DNA of 64,000 nucleotides, from NCBI GenBank assembly GCA_949152475.1, contig OX424555.1:59067977-59131976 (forward strand), in the 5' to 3' direction. Shown here one piece after another: positions 34,211-45,719 of the stretch (positions are counted from its first letter, which is position 1; the number at the start of each line of letters is the position of its first letter). Origin of the DNA: Terebella lapidaria (taxonomy: Eukaryota > Annelida > Polychaeta > Terebellida > Terebellidae). The notes beneath the pieces are model-generated. The model saw nothing but the letters and a program-made list of their open reading frames with translations. It was not told the DNA's origin and made no database searches. Made by a program: the position numbers and the translations under genes.

Positions 34211-37200
34211 GTGCATTTGACCCATTTTGAGGGCCAGTTGTACCTACATTACCTGATTACAGGCTTTTCCAGCGATTCAAGATCCACCACCTCCATATTA
34301 CAAATGGCTTGAAACGCCACGGGTCGCTGTACAGAAGCAGTGAACAAGTTTTCAAGTGGAGTTCGAATGCAGAAACCGTAAATAAATTGAGGAAAATGCA
34401 TCGAAAGTTCAGTGGATATCAATCGTGTGATATGAAAATATCGAAGATTATGTTTCCCAATATTGATGGCAAATTCAGACAAATTTAATAAATTTCGCAA
34501 GATAATGTCCAACAAAAGTATGACGGACTCGGAGGCGTATATTATTAAGCTGACTAGCGATGTTCGTCGATAAATTGAAGGTCTCTAAATCAGTAGACCT
34601 CTATTAGTGTCGAGTGTAACAATCAATTCTTAATATAAAAAAGTGATAATAATCTATACTTGAAGTCCAACGAATATTAGACCCATATATTTTCGGGCAC
34701 TACTTCATACATTATGCATCGTTTCAAAATAACTTTTCAAAACATAATTGATTGAGCTTATAACTTGACTGCTACATATATTATGTACATGTGGTGTATC
34801 ACACCTACGATTATCTAAAGATGCATCAAGTTATTTGTAGGAAAAATGTCGTTACGTGAACCCTGGATTGTGATATTTTTATCACGAAAGTCTAGAGCAC
34901 GGTCAAGTGACATGAGGACATATATCCCATCCGATGATAGTATCTTTGTATACTATATGTCAGATCTCGTACTGATAAATTCTAAATGTGTGCTACCAAC
35001 TCACTTCATGAATGGGTAACACGCTACCGAACAAAATGCAGCGAGTCATCCACTAGTACACAAGTATAACGCCATGTTTTAGAAAACATGGCAGAAAAAA
35101 ACCCGGCCCTTTTATGTGTACGTGTTTCCCATGGACTCACAAAACTGAATTCAATACACAATCAACACATAGGCCTATATATGAATAACTCACAACAATA
35201 GTTGTACAGTTCATATAAAAAGTCACACAATCAGTCACATCAAAGTAAATGAAACAGGAAATCGTGTACACCCTCAGCCAACTTATCTCCCCCAAGTCCA
35301 CTTAGATGTACGGTATCCTTGCCAGATCGCCGGTGCCAGTCTTTGGACCTAGCCGTCGGCAGCTCTGTTAAAAACATCCTACTAAATTCCTGCTCCATAA
35401 GTCGCCCAAGAATCTGGAAACTATCTTCTAGTTTAAAATCTCACATTCCCAATATGCCCCAAAACATCACCATAGGTTTAAATATTCACATAGAGGCGGC
35501 AGGATTTGATGAATATAGGCCTAAAGTGTATATGTACAGCCGTATTACAATGGATAGATGTCTAACCGTTCCTGCACAGGCCCTAGGCATATGTACAAAA
35601 TTCCATAGCAGGGCTCATATAAAACTGGAATAAAGGTTATACCTATTGCCGGGTTTTTAAGTACCCGTGGTCGAAAGCACGGATTCGTCACGGCTTCGTT
35701 ATGGCGGCCTTGGCTATTAAAGGCGATCGCGCTTGTGAAGCAACAAAATTTCTCATGCTTCAGTTTTGTTATGCTACACGCTTGATCGCCCCACGAAAAA
35801 TGGCCTAACAGGCCTAATGCAACTGTAATAATTCGAAAAGATAATTTTAAACTATTCTCTGAAATGCTTACACCTAATGTATCACTGTCTGTCGCTGCAA
35901 TACAACATATTCTTAGTGATTACTCGTTGGCGTAGTTATATAACGCAGTGATTATATCTGGGGCGGTTCAAATATGAGAAGTTCCAAAATAACCGGCAGG
36001 AGAATCGGTAATTGCACTTGCGAATACCAGCCGAAAACTAATTTGAAACAGCACTTCTCATTGTCATTCAAATTCTTATTGTTAGTACAGTGATATTAGC
36101 AGTGTTTTTAAATCAGTTTAGCGGAATTTATCGGCTTTTATTGCAAATTCGCGAAACCAACACCAATGTATGCTGAATCTAAGAGAGTCGTCCGAGAGAG
36201 TCGGAAGACAGGAGATACATAGGGTGAGGTCAACGACAATCACATATACCCGGCCCTGAGGGGCCGGGAATAATACAACTGCAATTGTACTTTGGTCCTC
36301 CCGATGGGGGTGTCACTTGCAGTAGTGGATTGAGATATTAATTATCTTTCAGAATAGCCTCTGGAGGGCGAATACCAGGGGACTTATGTAAGTTCTCACA
36401 TGTATGAGTAACTGTTGGAAGTGACCTTTAATTTTATTCAATGTTCTTTGAACCCAAATGCATGTGGACCCTCCAATATTTTTTAATAAAAAACCAAACA
36501 CATTCCAATAAAATGCTATAACCTACATTCTAAGGGCTGCAATGACATCAATTCCACGTCTATCTATATAATGCACCGACCCATTTTGGATAAACGATAG
36601 AAGTACGTGCATGGCGATTATATTTGGATTTTTTTTATGGAAAGATTTTAAATGGTCCTTAAACAGTTCAATACCTGCGCATATGAAGCAATATTGGTTG
36701 GAATAAATGTGCTCATAAAATGAATGTCAAAACAGTCATGTGACATGTTTTTTTCCATCAGAATGGGGAAAAAAAATCCGTGGTAGATCTATGTCAGCTC
36801 GTGTTGCTATTAATTGGATGCCAATTAATTAACTGAAACGATATAGCGATGCTGCCATTTATCGAAAAAGTGTCAGTTTGCAGCCATTGGATCACTGTCT
36901 TGTCACTGACAACGGTAACGAGAACGCCATGTGACCGCGTATTTTGCTCGGTGTCATAGACGTGAGATAACAATGGGAGATTATCAATCACCGCATGAGT
37001 TTCGAGGCGACATACCAAGGATACGCATATATAAAGGACTTGAATCACGTATAGCGATATGCATGTTATATGCTATTCGGTATGAGTGCATATAGTACTA
37101 TGTCGGAACATGCAAGCCTAGATATAGTGAGAATGTATGTTTGCGGAGCAACGTGGACTGTGAACGATATGTAATCACAACTTCATAGACTTTATACTAT

Positions 37201-37378
37201 CAGAGCTACAGTAACTTATTTTTTGCAGCATATGATTATGATCATACTATCATCATACTACATGTATGTAGATACGCCTGGGGTGTCCTGCAAATTACAT
37301 ACACTCGACACTGACGTTTTCGAAGTTAAGGACTTCTGATTTCTGATCGGGGATGTCAGATGAACCCTCCAACTGAAG
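34211..37378. other. Intergenic, no gene recognised; 5' flank of the Rab gene at the right
   Basis: No family motifs or splice-linked frames. A perfect hairpin CCCGGCCCTGAGGGGCCGGG lies at about 36249-36268. The last 200 bp probably contain the upstream promoter of the Rab29-like gene, but no clear TATA box can be singled out in this AT-rich DNA. Confidence 0.5.
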
Positions 37379-40300
37379 ATGGGACCCAACCTGAGGAACC
37401 AGGAGCATCAGAGCCCCGGCCGCCAGAGCACGCCTAGTCCCGAGCCGCCGCTCCTCGATATCTACGGGGACGAGAAGTTCGTCCGAGGCATGCACAGCCA
37501 CGTTGCCGCATCACGTGGCTGCTCCAACTCCCTGCAAAACCCGCACTATGGACACCACTTCTCGCAGGCTTCAGGCCCAGGTGCCGCTGGTAACCTTTGG
37601 GCCAACATTCGGGAGCGGATATCGATATCAAAACCGAAAGTGGGGAAGTCCCGGTGCGACTCTGGGGAATCGACTGGGAAATCCTCGAGCACCTCCAGTG
37701 ACCTCGTCGTCTCCGGGAACTTCTCCAATCTATACACGAGTTTCAATGAGCAGTCATCTCAGACTCGCGAAAACAAGAGCCGGAGTCGATTGGACAACTT
37801 GCTGCCGGCGTCGATGGACGTACGCAGAGCTGACAATTACGTCACGCCGAGGAAGGAATTGACATCATGTGGCGGGATTCACGGTACATTCGTGTTCAAA
37901 GTACTCGTGATCGGCGACCCCAGCGTGGGTAAGACCTCCATGGTTCACAGATACGTACACGACCACTTCGAGTCGGACTACAAGGCCACTCTGGGAGGTA
38001 AGTTGAGATATACTTTTAAGACACTGAAATATAGCTGAAGGTAGGTATTGGTAATGTTACAGTTGCGTGCATATAATGGTGGGTATAGATATATAGGTTG
38101 AATGTGTTTGATTAGGAAAATATCAGTCCATGACCGTTCACACTTGAAGTAAGACCTATAAAATATCTAGATATCTCGTTATATGTGATCGAATCCATCA
38201 GTGATACATGAAATAGAGTCTGTTTTTTGCAGATACACTCACAAGTAGTTTAAAATTTCTACTCACACTCACGTGAATTTTAATGCACTGTTTCAAAGCA
38301 CCTTAATTAATTTGAGCACAATTGGGGGCCAATTACAGCGTATTCCCCATTGACAGCGTAATAGGATCAAATATCGATTGATTTACCATTATGAGCATAG
38401 TCATGCATAACGAACTAAAGCGAAAAACATAACAAATGCCTTCAGCATATTCACACGTGAACGCGAGAAAGAAACAGTTGATGACGAAAACACTGCATGG
38501 TGTTATACATACAAGCACGATAAATACTGAACACAAATAATAAAATTTGTGGATAGGACATTCAATTGCATGGAAGTTGGATTGGTCAGTAATATACAAT
38601 ACGGAAGAATTTACACCGGAATCCACACTGACACATCCTTGATATTTTGAGAAGATAGCAACTGCACACAACTCTACAAATCATAACAATATACAGCTGA
38701 ACAGCTGCACAAAATGACAGACTTCAAGTATCGTAGCTGTAGCGGGAACAGCGACAACAATGGCGACCTCGAGAGGTCACTCAAGATTCACCCATCCCCC
38801 AGCAGCGAGCAGATGGACAGCTTCCACAGCGCGCACAACAGCGAAGAAGATGAGCACCACGTGCACCTGATCCGGAACCCGCACGAGTTCACGTCCGGAT
38901 TCTACTGGCACGGAACGCGGTCAGTCGACCAAGGCGCCACGTCCGCTGCCACCGCCACCGCCGCCGGGTACGATCACATGGTGGGCCCCGGGTTCTACCG
39001 GCGGAGGAACATCTCCGTCGTCGAAGTGCCCTGCAAGGTCGTCATCATAGGCGACCCCGGCGTCGGCAAGACGTCGTTCGTGCAGCGCTACATCTGCAAC
39101 AAGTTCAACACCGAGTACCGCTGGACTGTCGGCGGTAAGCTGCCGTCGATATGTATATGCACATGGGGGAATCGGGGCCGGGGATGAGATTGACACATCA
39201 AAATATTCCAGTGGTGTTCACACTAGACCTGTTTGCATGCATGGACACTTCTTCAGGTGTCCTCGATCTCCCAATAGTCATGGACGAAAAAAAGTGTCAT
39301 TTATTAAGCTCCATATTAACTTAATCTAATAATGATGTTAATCCCTACATGTATTTCTTCTAATCAATTAGCCTGTATAACCACAAACGTGCACATATTA
39401 TGGATAAGTATATTGTGAATAGGAGTGAATATCCACAAATAACCACAAACATGCACACATTATAAATAAGTATATTGTGAATAAGAGTGAATTTCCACAA
39501 ATAATCACAAACATGCACATATTATGAACAAGTATATAAGTATTGTGAATTTCCACATCTCCTTTTCACATATATCTTGTATGCAATCAGACGAAATCAC
39601 TTTAACACACAATCACACTTACATTGGTATTTCATTTGTTTTACAGTTGATTTCGCCTTGAAGGTGGTCAGATGGTCCGACAACGTCACAATGAAACTTC
39701 AAATGTGGGACATTGCGGGTAACACACCTTCATCCAACTGCGTGTACTGAGTAGTAACAATGAAACAGCTAAGAATCTTCAGTAGATTCGATCTGACACT
39801 CGATATTCCACTGTAATCCAGTTCCCATACATGTACATATAGGCCTATTCGTGTTACTCTCCTAGGTCAGGAGCGCTTCACGTCGATGACGCGGGTATAC
39901 TACAAGGATGCTCACGCCTGCGTCATCATGTTCGACCTCACTCAGCGTGGTAGCTTCCTCAACGCGCTCAAGTGGAAGCGAGACCTCGACCAGAAATGCT
40001 CGCTTCCAGACGGCAACCCAGTACCTTGTATACTGCTGGCTAACAAGGTAAGCTTGTACAGAAAATATGCACAACAACTCAACAATTGAGAAATGTTTCC
40101 AATCTTGAATACCACCACAAAGAACTAAATGTGCGTGTACATAATACATGTATCTAGAATGTTGATCTAGTTGTAGGCCTAATCATTTAAGACCATTCCA
40201 GGGTGCTCTGGAATTCCCGTAGAGCACCTGTATCACTTCGTGCTGGGTTATGACATCATCGAACTTTCCTTCCCACATGTACATGTATTACCAGTGTGAC

Positions 40301-40728
40301 CTGGAGAATCGGGAGGTTGACCAGACCGAGATCGAGGGATTCTGTCAGAAACAGGAGTTCATTGGCTGGACCGAGGTCTCCGTCAAGGAGGGACTCATGG
40401 TCGAGGAATCCATGCGGTGAGTGGCTTCACATGTGATGGAATACAATTTTAGAAGATTTATATCGGCAGAAGCTTTTTTCATAATATAAGGGAGATGGGA
40501 TAACAATAGATGAACAGAGCTTATCATATAACACATTACTATAAATGACTAAATGACCTCATCATCTTCTGCCGTACTCCCAGGTTCTTGCTTGATGACA
40601 TGATAGCGCGGTACGCCGAGCGAAATCCAGGGGTCACGGACTCGCAGGCCCTGGATATGGACAGACGGTCTAACGTTTACCTCAAGGCCAGCACTGAGAT
40701 GGGCATACGAAAAACGTGCGGCTGCTGA
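37379..40728 (+). CDS. RAB29-like: Rab29/Rab32-type small GTPase, isoform from first exon 1a (379 aa)
   Basis: Exons 37379-37997, 39647-39718, 39866-40047, 40295-40416 and 40584-40728, all with GT-AG borders and matching phase. Exon 1a encodes about 170 Ser/Arg/Pro-rich residues before the P-loop GDPSVGKT and switch I (YKATLG). The shared exons give VDFALKVVRWSD, WDIAGQERFTSMTR, LLANKCDL, TEVSVKEG and a C-terminal CGCC for prenylation. WDIAGQERFTSMTR and VDFALKV are typical of Rab29 (Rab7L1) in the Rab32/38/29 group, which acts at lysosome-related organelles and the trans-Golgi. Known Rab29 has fewer than ten residues before the Rab fold, so the extension is unusual. Confidence 0.88.
38714..40728 (+). 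CDS. RAB29-like: Same Rab29/Rab32-type gene, isoform from alternative first exon 1b (313 aa)
   Basis: Exon 1b (38714-39134) ends at GGCG|GTAAGC in phase 1, exactly like exon 1a, and can join exon 2 at 39647 to give TVGVDFALK. It encodes about 105 residues of different sequence (acidic/His segments, an Ala/Thr run, RRRNISVVEVP) before its own P-loop GDPGVGKTSFVQRY and switch I (YRWTVG). Each first exon therefore supplies the G1 box, switch I threonine and N-terminal extension, while G3-G5 and the prenylation site are shared. Without transcripts one cannot exclude that exon 1a belongs to a truncated tandem duplicate. Confidence 0.85.
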
Positions 40729-41036
40729 TTGCCGCCTGGTACTCCGTATATTGTAAACGTGTGTCGATATTACCTGATAAAAATCCACGATACGTTCTGT
40801 GACGTTGAGTGATTGGAGAAAATGACAGCAGCTATTTTGGACAACGCGGTGACATGTGACAATGTATTGTTCTACGAGTACATGTATTAGAAGGTATTCG
40901 CGGATGATTACCGGTCAATATAAACTCTTGACATATATATATTATACTAAGGCTTGGCGACTGCTCGTGTAAGGATGAGATGCTGATGTCTGAGGGTGAA
41001 CTCGTGTCCGTATGTTTTCATCTATTTTGTTTTGAA

Positions 41037-41042
41037 AATAAA
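41037..41042 (+). terminator. Polyadenylation signal AATAAA of the Rab29-like gene
   Basis: AATAAA about 310 bp after the TGA stop (40726-40728), within TTTTGAAAATAAAGTAT. Confidence 0.65.
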
Positions 41043-41588
41043 GTATATTCGAGATTCAAGTGATTTCAACACATGGCGATAGCATGTTATTGTATTCCCT
41101 GACAAAATATATTATAAAGGAAATGCTAAAAAAAACCGATACTATTACTTATAAATTCGATGAAGATCTGATAGCAGATTTAATGAAAACCATGGTGTTG
41201 GTTCAATTTGCAGTGGGTCTTCAAGTGTTATGCATGCACATGTACATGCACCATGCAAACCGCAAGTACATGTACGTCATTCCAGATTTGAGTCGTACAT
41301 CTGGCTCGATATGGGTTGGACCATAATTGTATCTCCAAGTCATGTGAATCCATGAAATTGCCTGGTGCCAACACATATAAACTCAGGTCATGGACCGCTG
41401 AGAGTGAAGACAGTGACGAAGACAACTTACGGTCATCGTTTGATAATCGAAAATCATCTTTCGGTCAAGTACAAGGCACCCAAATAATGCACCATAGATA
41501 TGTTTCTTATATAAATCAGAACCTTACATATATCTTCAAGAATTTTGTTCCCCAAAGACGAATACATTTTGCGGTAGACTCAATTCTG

Positions 41589-41964
41589 ATAAATCCGCCC
41601 ACACTGCAGCATCATAACCGTGGTGTCACTACTCGCGCACACCACGTCATAACACTACAGTGCTTTCCCCTTTCGGAGAGACCTCGTCCCCGAGGTCAGC
41701 TATATCCCACTGTTGAGCCAACAAGCCACATCCATCCACACAAACATGGCGGTGATGTGAGTCAACAGCAGGGGTCGACCCGGGAGCGACGCCGAGAGAA
41801 CCCAGTGGTTCGAAAGGTCAGGCACCAATGTAGGGTTCGGCGACCCCACGATAAAGAGGTATACTCCATTACTGGAGTGTCACCGAATGTCTTATAAATC
41901 CGCCCACACTGCAGCATCATAACCGTGGTGTCACTACTCGCGCACACCACGTCATAACGCTACA
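41589..41964 (-). mobile_element. Miniature LTR element (TRIM-like), one LTR truncated
   Basis: A 136-bp repeat (41829-41964) and its 71-bp partial copy (41589-41659) are in direct orientation, 169 bp apart. On the minus strand the full copy starts TGTAGCG and ends CCCTACA, as LTRs do, and holds a TATA-like GATTTATAAGAC. It is followed at once by TTGGTGCCTGACC, which fits a primer binding site. Before the partial copy lies GAAAGGGGAAAG, which fits a polypurine tract. The internal part is non-coding. The partial copy breaks off at ATAAATCC, so its U5 side is lost. Confidence 0.6.
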
Positions 41965-42054
41965 CTATACATGTATATCCCCATCTCCGAGAGGTTTTTT
42001 TTTCGTTCAAAGACCGAATCACAAACTCTAAGGTGGACATAATCGTGAGTTTAA

Positions 42055-42456
42055 CGTAGTCCGCTACAAACAGTTAGGTAACGAAGAGTGAAAATTTAAA
42101 ATATTTTCTCTTCAAAATCACCTATTTTATAGAGTAACAGATCAGCATCCTAATACTGAAAAGAAAATAGGGGGTCACCGTGCTCGTTTCTTCGACATAT
42201 TCAATAAAAATCACAAACATTTACCTAAAATGACATACATTATGGCATGTTTGCACATTTTTTGTCCATATTCACATCTTGCATCGTGTTTTCCATGCGA
42301 ACGGATGCGGTGACCCCCTAATTTTTTTTCAGTTTTAGGATGCTGATCGGTTACTCTATGAAATATGTCATTTGGAAGCTCTAGATTTTGTTGATACAGT
42401 TATTTATTTTGAAAAAATCTTTGAGTCCCTCCCCTCACTGTTTGGAGCGGACTACC
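42055..42456. repeat. Foldback MITE, GTAGTCCGC family, full copy (about 400 bp)
   Basis: The left arm starts CGTAGTCCGCTACAAACAGT; the right arm ends ACTGTTTGGAGCGGACTACC. Inner parts also pair (CAGATCAGCATCCTAATACTGAAAAG with CAGTTTTAGGATGCTGATCGG; GGGGGTCACCG with CGGTGACCCCC). TAA flanks both sides. Confidence 0.8.
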
Positions 42457-42888
42457 TAAAGCATCTAAGAGAATTTAAATTCTCCAGAAGATTAATTATA
42501 TATTAGGACTTCGTGCGCCAACTCTATCGTCAAGAGTTATTCCTTCGAAAACCAATTTACATATTTTGCGACGGCATAATTTCGAGCTGGAGTACTCCAG
42601 CAATCTGCCCAAGGTGCGGTATTTGACTTTCGCCATGGTGATCTAACCCCCCTCATTGGCTAGATAGGCCCCTAGCACCAACTCAAATATACCATAGCTC
42701 ACTAATGTGCTCATACCGCACCTTAAACAGTAATCTTAGGTAACGTTCAAGTTCACTGAAAGATGCACCACATCACAACCTTTTACATTTCAAAACAGCT
42801 AGCCTCCGAACATCACGCCCCACTTCTGATGTTTTGTCTACGGGAGACAATTTGTCTAGTTCAGACATGACATCAACTGGATATTAAC

Positions 42889-43095
42889 GTAGTCCGCTAC
42901 AAACATAGAGGTAATGAAAAGTCAAAATTTAAAAGTTATATCTTGAATATTATCTCTTCAAAATAACATATTTTATAGAGTAACTGATCAGCATTCTAAT
43001 ACTGAAAAGAAAATACGGGGTCACCGTGCTGGTTTCTTCGACATATTCGATCAAAAATCACAAACTTTTCCTAAAATGACTTAATTTATGGTCAT
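42889..43095. repeat. Foldback MITE, GTAGTCCGC family, left half only
   Basis: Repeats the left arm of 42055-42456 (CGTAGTCCGCTACAAACAT, GATCAGCATTCTAATACTG, GGGGTCACCGTGCT) and stops without the right arm. Confidence 0.75.
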
Positions 43096-43410
43096 TCAAT
43101 GTCAAACGTGGAGTCACATAATGAAAACCATCACTGCTCCTGTTTATCAAGTCACCATACTTGCATTGTTCTCGCATGTGTTAAATCAATGCTGTATGTT
43201 GGTTAAACACCTGCCGGTCACGGCTGAGTAGTTTTCTGTATAGAGAAACCCCTTGAGTAACCGGGAGTTATTCAACATTGTCTCGGGGTGCCGCCCTAGA
43301 TTATAGAGCAATAGAGAAACCCCGAGTAGCAGGGGATTATTCGACATGGTCGAGGGGTTACGTATCATTAAACACCTATGAGAACAATGCAAGTATGGTT
43401 CAACTATTTC

Positions 43411-45140
43411 TTCAACACAAAACCTCATATTATTTTGGCCATAACTTCATTTAGGATGGTCGGATCAATTCGATTCTTTAGGTTACCGGACCTATGGTCC
43501 GATAACCTATTGGCATGGCGTTGTATCCGGCGTCCGTCCGTCGTCCGTCCACATTTTTATCTTTAAAGTTTACGGTCGAATCTTTCTGAAATTTTGCACA
43601 AAAATAGCTAAAAATATTCCCAGGAAAGTTTTTTTTTTCGTTTTTTGATTTTCGGATTTTCCTCAAAATGGCGGCCATTTTCGTTGAAAAATGCCCAATT
43701 TTGGACTTTGACGGCCATTTTCTCAAAAACTGTTCAGACAGTTTTGAGATTTTTGTTTCAAAAGATTCCCCTTATGGACCTCTGTGATGTGTATAAGTTT
43801 GGTTGCCCTTGAATAACCGGTCTGCGTGTGGCGGCCATTTTGAATTTTTGACGAGTTTTCACCCCAAATCGCATTACTATCATGCGATGGGGTGACAAAT
43901 TTCACCCTTTGAAAAAAATTTTGGACTTCATAATGGGAGCTGCCATAACTGTACTCATATAACGCCTGAAGATAGAGCTTAGAAATTGGCACTTTCAAAT
44001 GTCATCTATGGCGACTTATGTGGTGACTTTGAAATTGCCCTTGGATGACCTTGAAAGGTCAAAACAGCCGTTTTGGGGCCGAAAAATGCCCAAATTTGGA
44101 CCTTGTCTGTCTTTTCTCAAAAACTGTTAAGACAGTTTTGGGATTTTTTTTAATTCAAAAGATTCCCCTTATGGACCTCTGTGAAGTGTATGAGTTTGGT
44201 TGCCCTTGAATCGCCGGTCTGTGTGTGGCGGCCATTTTGAATTTTTGACGAGTCGGCGAAAAAGAAATTTTTCACCCCAAATCGCATTACTATCCATTTT
44301 GGGCCATTTCCAGGGGGGAAAAAATTTCACCCTTTGAAAATTTTTTTTGGACTTTTAAAGCTTATTTAAAGCTTATGTTTGCATTATGAACATATAGGAA
44401 GACATATATGGCACAACTAATGATGACCTTGAACATTGGCCTGAGCGGCCTATACACTTGCACCCAGACGTATCTTTGTATTATGAACATATAGAAAATC
44501 AAATACCGCACCTGTACATGTAATGGTGACATTGAAGTTCACATGGATGACCTTGATTGGTAAATCTCAAGGTCTGTTACATTCCATTATCCAAACCAAA
44601 ATTGTCCGGTAACCTATCTTAGCCTTTGGGCTAATTTTTTTGTTTCCACTTAATATACATGTATAAGCGTATTTTTCACCAAATTTCAGACTTTTATCTT
44701 GAAAACTGGAAAAATTGGCGATCTACCTCAATGTTAAATTTCACATCACACATTAAATTTGCAAGTCTGAACAAAATTTGGCATGTTGTTCGATTTTAGC
44801 ATTGCACAGTACTTTGTAAGAATGATATTTTATTAGAATACACCTGTATGATTCTTTCAACTCAAAAACTTTCCTCATACTCTACATTTCTTAGCAGAAT
44901 AAAGATCACGAAATCCCCAAATTTGCTTCAATTCCTGTGATCCGACTTATGTCCAACATTTAACATTGAGGTATATTGCCATTTTTCAAAAAAAAAAAAA
45001 AAAAAAACAGTTTCCAAAATAGAAGTCTGAAATTTGGTGAAAAATATGGTTTTTGCCAAATGGAAACATATAAATTTTCAAATTGATCGGACCATCCTAA
45101 ATGAAGTTATTGCCAAAGTCATACGAGATTTTGTGTTGAA
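43411..45140. mobile_element. Hairpin MITE variant interrupted by satellite-family element copy C
   Basis: The arm at 43411-43479 (TTCAACACAAAA, ATAACTTCATTTAGGATGGTC) is inverted at 45080-45140 (GACCATCCTAAATGAAGTTAT, TTTGTGTTGAA). Inside are CAAATTTCAGACTT, GATCTACCTCAATGTTAAATTT and their inverted copies, shared with the hairpin MITEs at 26267, 54934 and 55783. Removing 43480-44634 closes the left arm through a T-run. Confidence 0.75.
43480..44634 (+). mobile_element. Helentron-associated-like element, copy C (1.15 kb, no 134-bp array)
   Basis: Starts AGGTTACCGGACCTATGGTCCG, itself a stem-loop. It ends TTGTCCGGTAACCTATCTT followed by a palindrome AGCCTTTGGGCT and AA (44634). TTT precedes and TTTTTT follows. 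It carries the CGTCCGTCGTCCGTCC module and two copies of a roughly 130-bp segment with CAGTTTTGAGATTTTTGTTT-like and GATTCCCCTTATGGACCTC words (43735-43850 and 44130-44255). The true 134-bp satellite is absent. Confidence 0.65.
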
Positions 45141-45719
45141 CTTGAGTATAGTAATTTTACACTGCCATTTTAAACGGCGATTTTCAGTTGTAAAAATTCA
45201 CCAACAACTAAAATTCTTGGAGGATCAGTTCATGAGAACTATTCCGTATTATCACCATAGAAAATTTCAAAAGATTCCATCAAGTTGTCATGGAGGAAAC
45301 AATCAAGGTGTTTTCTAATGGACGACAATGAACTGATGACGACGATGCCACGGAATGTCGCTCGCTACGATCAGCCTATATCATAACGCTGCAAACATTT
45401 ATCCACTAAGGTCTATAAACATCCAGCATGATCGATGATTTGAGTATATAATGAAATAGTCTCATTATATTCAATGATATAATTACTCCATGGAGATAGT
45501 ATATCCCCTCTTTCAAGTAACTGAAGCAGTACAGATAAATGCATATATATAAGAAAACAAGAATGTTTGCATGTTTATTTGTATCTTTTATATAAACAAT
45601 ATTCAAATGTACATGTATACATACACATATATATCAATACTATTTACATACATTTATCGAACTACCATGTAAATAGCATTGTACTGTACTACAGTGTAAT
45701 AAATCTGTTCTCTATAAAT
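45141..45719. other. 3' flank of COMMD7
   Basis: AT-rich. On the minus strand AATAAA lies at 45579-45574, about 140 nt after the COMMD7 stop, and is a plausible polyadenylation signal. No other feature. Confidence 0.5.

Noticed and set aside
41800..41828. Possible tRNA 3' half (GTGGTTCGAAAGG...CACCA) beside the miniature LTR
   Set aside because: Between the TTCGAAA loop and the end there are only 12 nt, fewer than the usual 16 for T-stem, acceptor stem, discriminator and CCA, and no cloverleaf can be formed upstream. I keep it only as a PBS-like site.
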